A DNA stretch of 64,000 nt. Origin: Flavobacterium sp. ov086 (lineage in GTDB: Bacteria; Bacteroidota; Bacteroidia; Flavobacteriales; Flavobacteriaceae). Within the stretch, counting starts at the first letter, position 1, and each line of letters begins with the position of its first letter. The notes below the pieces were generated by a model. It did no database searches. It was given only the letters and a program-made list of their open reading frames with translations, and was not told the origin of the DNA. This document shows positions 61,733 to 64,000 of this stretch, one piece after another. The position numbers and the translations under genes were made by a program. The stretch spans positions 308,033-372,032 of the forward strand of contig NZ_FZNL01000004.1 in the NCBI RefSeq assembly GCF_900187965.1, read 5' to 3'.

Positions 61733-62368
61733 TTAAGAGTAATTAAGAGTGAAAAACATAATAGTAGTAATCCATAACAATAAAGTAGGGCCATAACTAT
61801 AAGCGACAATTTTTAGACCTTTATCCATATTGGTTTCAGTTTCTTTACCTATTAAATAAGCAAGGATAAGCCAGTATGTCAATTCGAATAAACTAAGTGT
61901 TTGAAACGGATAAATAAACCAAGTCTCTAGTTCTTTATACCCTATGATATTTAGAGCCGACAGAGGATAAAAATATTGAATATCCCCGAAGTTGTACTTA
62001 GTTTGAAAAAAAGAAAACCAAATAATTTTAGCAATACCAACTAATAAAAAAACAAACTCTGCTTTAATAACAATAGTCCATAATGATTTGTACACTACTT
62101 CTTTCTGACTGAAAAAATAAGTTCCTATATACAATACAATAGCAATTATACTTGTTTTGATTGCTATGTATATTGGAATGAAAAAATAGGAAACCCACTT
62201 CCATTTATTTTGAAATTCAAAATATTGATTTAATTGTTGAGAAGTGAGTTTTTCTGCCATTGAACTGTATTGTAAGGCATCAATTTCTAAGATTGCTTTT
62301 GTAGCTTCTCCTAGTAATATTAAAGCTAGAGAAAGTAAGAAGCATAATAGATATGGGGTTTTATTCAT
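61733..62368 (-). CDS. Multi-pass membrane protein in the bacteriocin operon
   Basis: A 211-residue protein with about five hydrophobic segments (about 5-22, 60-85, 98-120, 160-182 and 188-208) and aromatic-rich loops. No catalytic motif is visible. Similar-looking membrane proteins occur in bacteriocin-type operons of Bacteroidota, where they may be immunity or export accessory factors. It follows the 206-residue membrane protein gene by 31 bp. Confidence 0.75.
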   Translation of the reverse strand: MNKTPYLLCFLLSLALILLGEATKAILEIDALQYSSMAEKLTSQQLNQYFEFQNKWKWVSYFFIPIYIAIKTSIIAIVLYIGTYFFSQKEVVYKSLWTIVIKAEFVFLLVGIAKIIWFSFFQTKYNFGDIQYFYPLSALNIIGYKELETWFIYPFQTLSLFELTYWLILAYLIGKETETNMDKGLKIVAYSYGPTLLLWITTIMFFTLNYS

Positions 62369-62399
62369 GAGAATTATATTTTATTGCTCCTCGATGTCA

Positions 62400-63020
62400 T
62401 TATAATTTGCTCGTTTCAGTTTTTATTCTCCCTGTAGAGTTTCTTTTTATGAAATAAACCATAAATAAGATGCTTAAAAATGATAAACCAACTAGTGATA
62501 AAGTAATATTGAACATATTCTCATTTATAAAAGAGACTGTTGCTGATGTAGTTGTAATTAAAATATTTAATATGCAAAGAAGAATAAAAAACTTTCCTTC
62601 ATAAAAGGATTTTATTAAAATGGAGATTATCAATAAGTTTAAAAAAGCAAAAAAAAGAAAAACGATACTTATGCAAGTAAAAACGGTAATATCTACTTTA
62701 TGATTTAATAAAAATAAGAAAGGAAAAGAAAATAATAAAATGGTAATAGGCTGTTTTAATATATAAAGCAGTTCCTTTATTGTTTGTGTTGTCTTTTTAT
62801 TGACTCTTGAATTACTAATACAAAAAACATTATATTTTTCACTTGGACTTGATATAATAGTTCTCATTGTAATAAATCCATATATTACAGGAAAAGTTAC
62901 AATATTAAATAAACTCATTAAAAATATAATATCGAGTAATTCTACATGAATATATTTCATAAAAATTAGGTCGATAAAAATAATTGCTACTACAAAAGTA
63001 TAAAGGGTAATGGATTTCAT
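62400..63020 (-). CDS. Multi-pass membrane protein in the bacteriocin operon
   Basis: A 206-residue protein with five or six hydrophobic segments spread along its length and a basic C-terminus (KRNSTGRIKTETSKL). No motif recognised. It is directly downstream of the precursor gene (51 bp gap), the place usually taken by an immunity protein or an integral membrane export component. Confidence 0.75.
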   Translation of the reverse strand: MKSITLYTFVVAIIFIDLIFMKYIHVELLDIIFLMSLFNIVTFPVIYGFITMRTIISSPSEKYNVFCISNSRVNKKTTQTIKELLYILKQPITILLFSFPFLFLLNHKVDITVFTCISIVFLFFAFLNLLIISILIKSFYEGKFFILLCILNILITTTSATVSFINENMFNITLSLVGLSFLSILFMVYFIKRNSTGRIKTETSKL

Positions 63021-63071
63021 AATTTGTTTTTTTAGTTATTATAATCCGCCTCGTAGAGACGGATTGTTTTA

Positions 63072-63320
63072 TTAGCTACAGGTATAAGCGGTCATTCCCC
63101 AACCAAAGTAACTTCCAGCCATTGCAAAAGCTATTGCACCAACTCCACCTGTGGCTGCACCAATTATTGCTCCAGTTCCAAAAACTAAAGCTCCCGCAAT
63201 TGATATATAGCAATTTGCTGATGGTCCACCCGCACCTGAACTCCCATCATCAGCGTTTTTAAGTTTTTGCTTTTGACCTCCTAATAAATTCTCCATTTGA
63301 TTCAATTCTAATTTTTTCAT
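63072..63320 (-). CDS. Double-glycine bacteriocin-type precursor peptide
   Basis: The 82-residue product starts with MKKLELNQMENLLGG, a textbook bacteriocin/ComC leader (hydrophobic positions before a Gly-Gly). Cleavage after Gly15 leaves a 67-residue core that is small-residue-rich and hydrophobic: a charged part (QKQKLKNADDGSSGAGG) and then a Gly/Ala-rich helix region with GxxxG-like patterns (ALVFGTGAIIGAATGGVGA). Cys37 and Cys81 could form a disulfide. The downstream C39 exporter and thioredoxin-like protein match this need. Probably a pore-forming class II peptide; the same class of leader is also used for signalling peptides. Confidence 0.9.
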   Translation of the reverse strand: MKKLELNQMENLLGGQKQKLKNADDGSSGAGGPSANCYISIAGALVFGTGAIIGAATGGVGAIAFAMAGSYFGWGMTAYTCS

Positions 63321-63536
63321 GATATAAATATTTAATTGGTTAATATTAATTTTAATGTATTCTCATTTGTTTTATTTTTAAAGGTTATAAAATAAGTAAA
63401 CAATCCTAAAAATTCTTCAAACTATAATTCTAGAAAATAACAGTATTTTAAGGTAACCTCTTGTTAAAAAAAAATCTCATTTTCTTTTGCCAAAACTATG
63501 GGAAACATTATAATGAAAGCAAATGATCGTTATCGA

Positions 63537-63568
63537 AATTCAGGAATGTCGATACGCAATTCAGGAAT
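63537..63568. promoter_or_regulatory. Two 11-bp direct repeats 21 bp apart (LytTR-like site)
   Basis: AATTCAGGAAT occurs at 63537-63547 and again at 63558-63568, a start-to-start distance of exactly 21 bp, two turns of DNA. LytTR-type response regulators bind two direct repeats with this spacing, often upstream of bacteriocin genes. The site lies 217 bp before the precursor gene and 120 bp before the divergent TPR gene. A 31-codon frame at 63498-63593 overlaps it and is probably chance. The rest of the 63321-63657 gap is AT-rich with no other gene. Confidence 0.55.
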
Positions 63569-63687
63569 TCGACAAGAAATAAATGTTAAGTGATTGTTTA
63601 TTAGTGTTTTGATGAATGCCAAAAAAAAATAGAATTTATCATTACAATTCTGTAAAGATGCTCTATTTTTGTAAGAAACTCCAATGT

Positions 63688-64000
63688 ATGTTTCCGTATA
63701 AACTTCAAAGAATCTTACTATTATTAATACTTCCTATTTTTTTGGTTGCTCAGCCTACACAAAAAGACCTTACAAAATTGTCTTATGATCAGTTGCATAA
63801 ATTGTATTTTGATAATGTTGGTAATCAAAAGAAACAAATACTATATACAAATGCCTATATGACTAAGGCAATAAGAGAAAATAATAACATAAGGAAAGCT
63901 AAAGCTAATTATCAAATTGCCTTGTTTTATTATAAATCTGATGAGAATAAAGCGATTCAATATCTTGACAGTGTTATAAAATACTCGAAAGGAACAAATG
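63688..64000 (+). CDS. TPR-containing protein, 3'-truncated; possible sensor/regulator
   Basis: From the ATG at 63688 the product begins with a signal peptide (MFPYKLQRILLLLILPIFLV, then AQ) and continues to the end of the window with helix-turn-helix TPR-like patterns (KANYQIALFYYKSDENKAIQ). An in-frame ATG at 63658 would extend it by ten residues, but TATTTTTG (63664-63671), a possible -7 box, lies over that region and favours the later start. In Flavobacterium such N-terminal TPRs often lead to a transmembrane helix and a histidine kinase or HTH output. Its divergence from the bacteriocin operon suggests it controls it, but the output domain is outside the window. Confidence 0.65.
   Translation, partial: MFPYKLQRILLLLILPIFLVAQPTQKDLTKLSYDQLHKLYFDNVGNQKKQILYTNAYMTKAIRENNNIRKAKANYQIALFYYKSDENKAIQYLDSVIKYSKGTN

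Noticed and set aside
63498..63593. 31-codon frame containing a repeated RNSG motif
   Set aside because: Too short, no initiation context, and better explained by the 21-bp direct repeats as a regulator site; kept as an alternative only.

Overview
The window is AT-rich DNA from a member of the Bacteroidota, most likely a Flavobacterium. The pointers are many lipoprotein signal peptides, a SusC/SusD glycan-uptake locus, a C-terminal type IX secretion (T9SS) sorting domain, TAnnTTTG-type -7 promoter boxes, no Shine-Dalgarno bias, and intergenic repeats of the type common in Flavobacterium. No rRNA, tRNA, CRISPR array or transposase was found.

Layout. 1-6.7 kb: a truncated hypothetical gene, three lipoproteins, fabH with a possible small upstream gene, a 14-bp tandem repeat array, a small membrane protein, a DyP peroxidase and a LETM1-like protein. 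7.2-12.1 kb: a YdeP-type molybdopterin oxidoreductase, its sulfurtransferase FdhD, and a Cys-finger/FAD monooxygenase fusion. 12.5-16.1 kb: GNAT, PaiB-like protein and an EamA exporter, divergent from a MocR-type regulator. 16.3-20.6 kb: two secreted proteins, a translationally coupled pair (ATP-cone/nuclease and beta-CASP metallo-hydrolase) and a DUF1622 membrane protein. 20.6-28.2 kb: an RpiR/SIS regulator divergent from a tight four-gene operon (FAD oxidase, MFS, SDR, FGGY kinase) whose gene content matches the E. coli ygcU/yqcE/ygcW/ygcE group, followed by a porin. 28.2-29.2 kb: a gene-free block of dispersed repeats. 29.2-43.1 kb: a polysaccharide utilisation locus with a NahK-like kinase, GH35, SusC, SusD, FAS1, two further surface lipoproteins and GH20; together these suggest use of Gal/HexNAc-containing host-type glycans. 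43.4-47.1 kb: the oxidative pentose phosphate operon gnd-zwf-pgl.

47.5-51.8 kb holds the most unusual block: a ThiF/E1-like enzyme, a LuxR-type regulator, a LuxI/FeeM-like acyltransferase, a small protein with a nitrile-hydratase-type leader (NHLP) and an HExxH protein, closed by a strong terminator. It looks like a RiPP or acylated-peptide pathway under its own regulator. The precursor gene ends just after an A10 run, and a -1 shift there would extend it.

52.3-57.4 kb: a GH87-like secreted beta-helix enzyme with a T9SS tail, a hypothetical gene and a methyltransferase. 57.5-63.3 kb: a minus-strand bacteriocin operon with a double-glycine precursor, membrane proteins, a thioredoxin-like protein, a C39-peptidase ABC exporter, a decayed CPBP gene, a 49-aa membrane peptide and an intact CPBP protease. 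A TPR protein diverges from it and runs off the window. Between them lie two 11-bp direct repeats exactly 21 bp apart, the geometry of LytTR-type sites.
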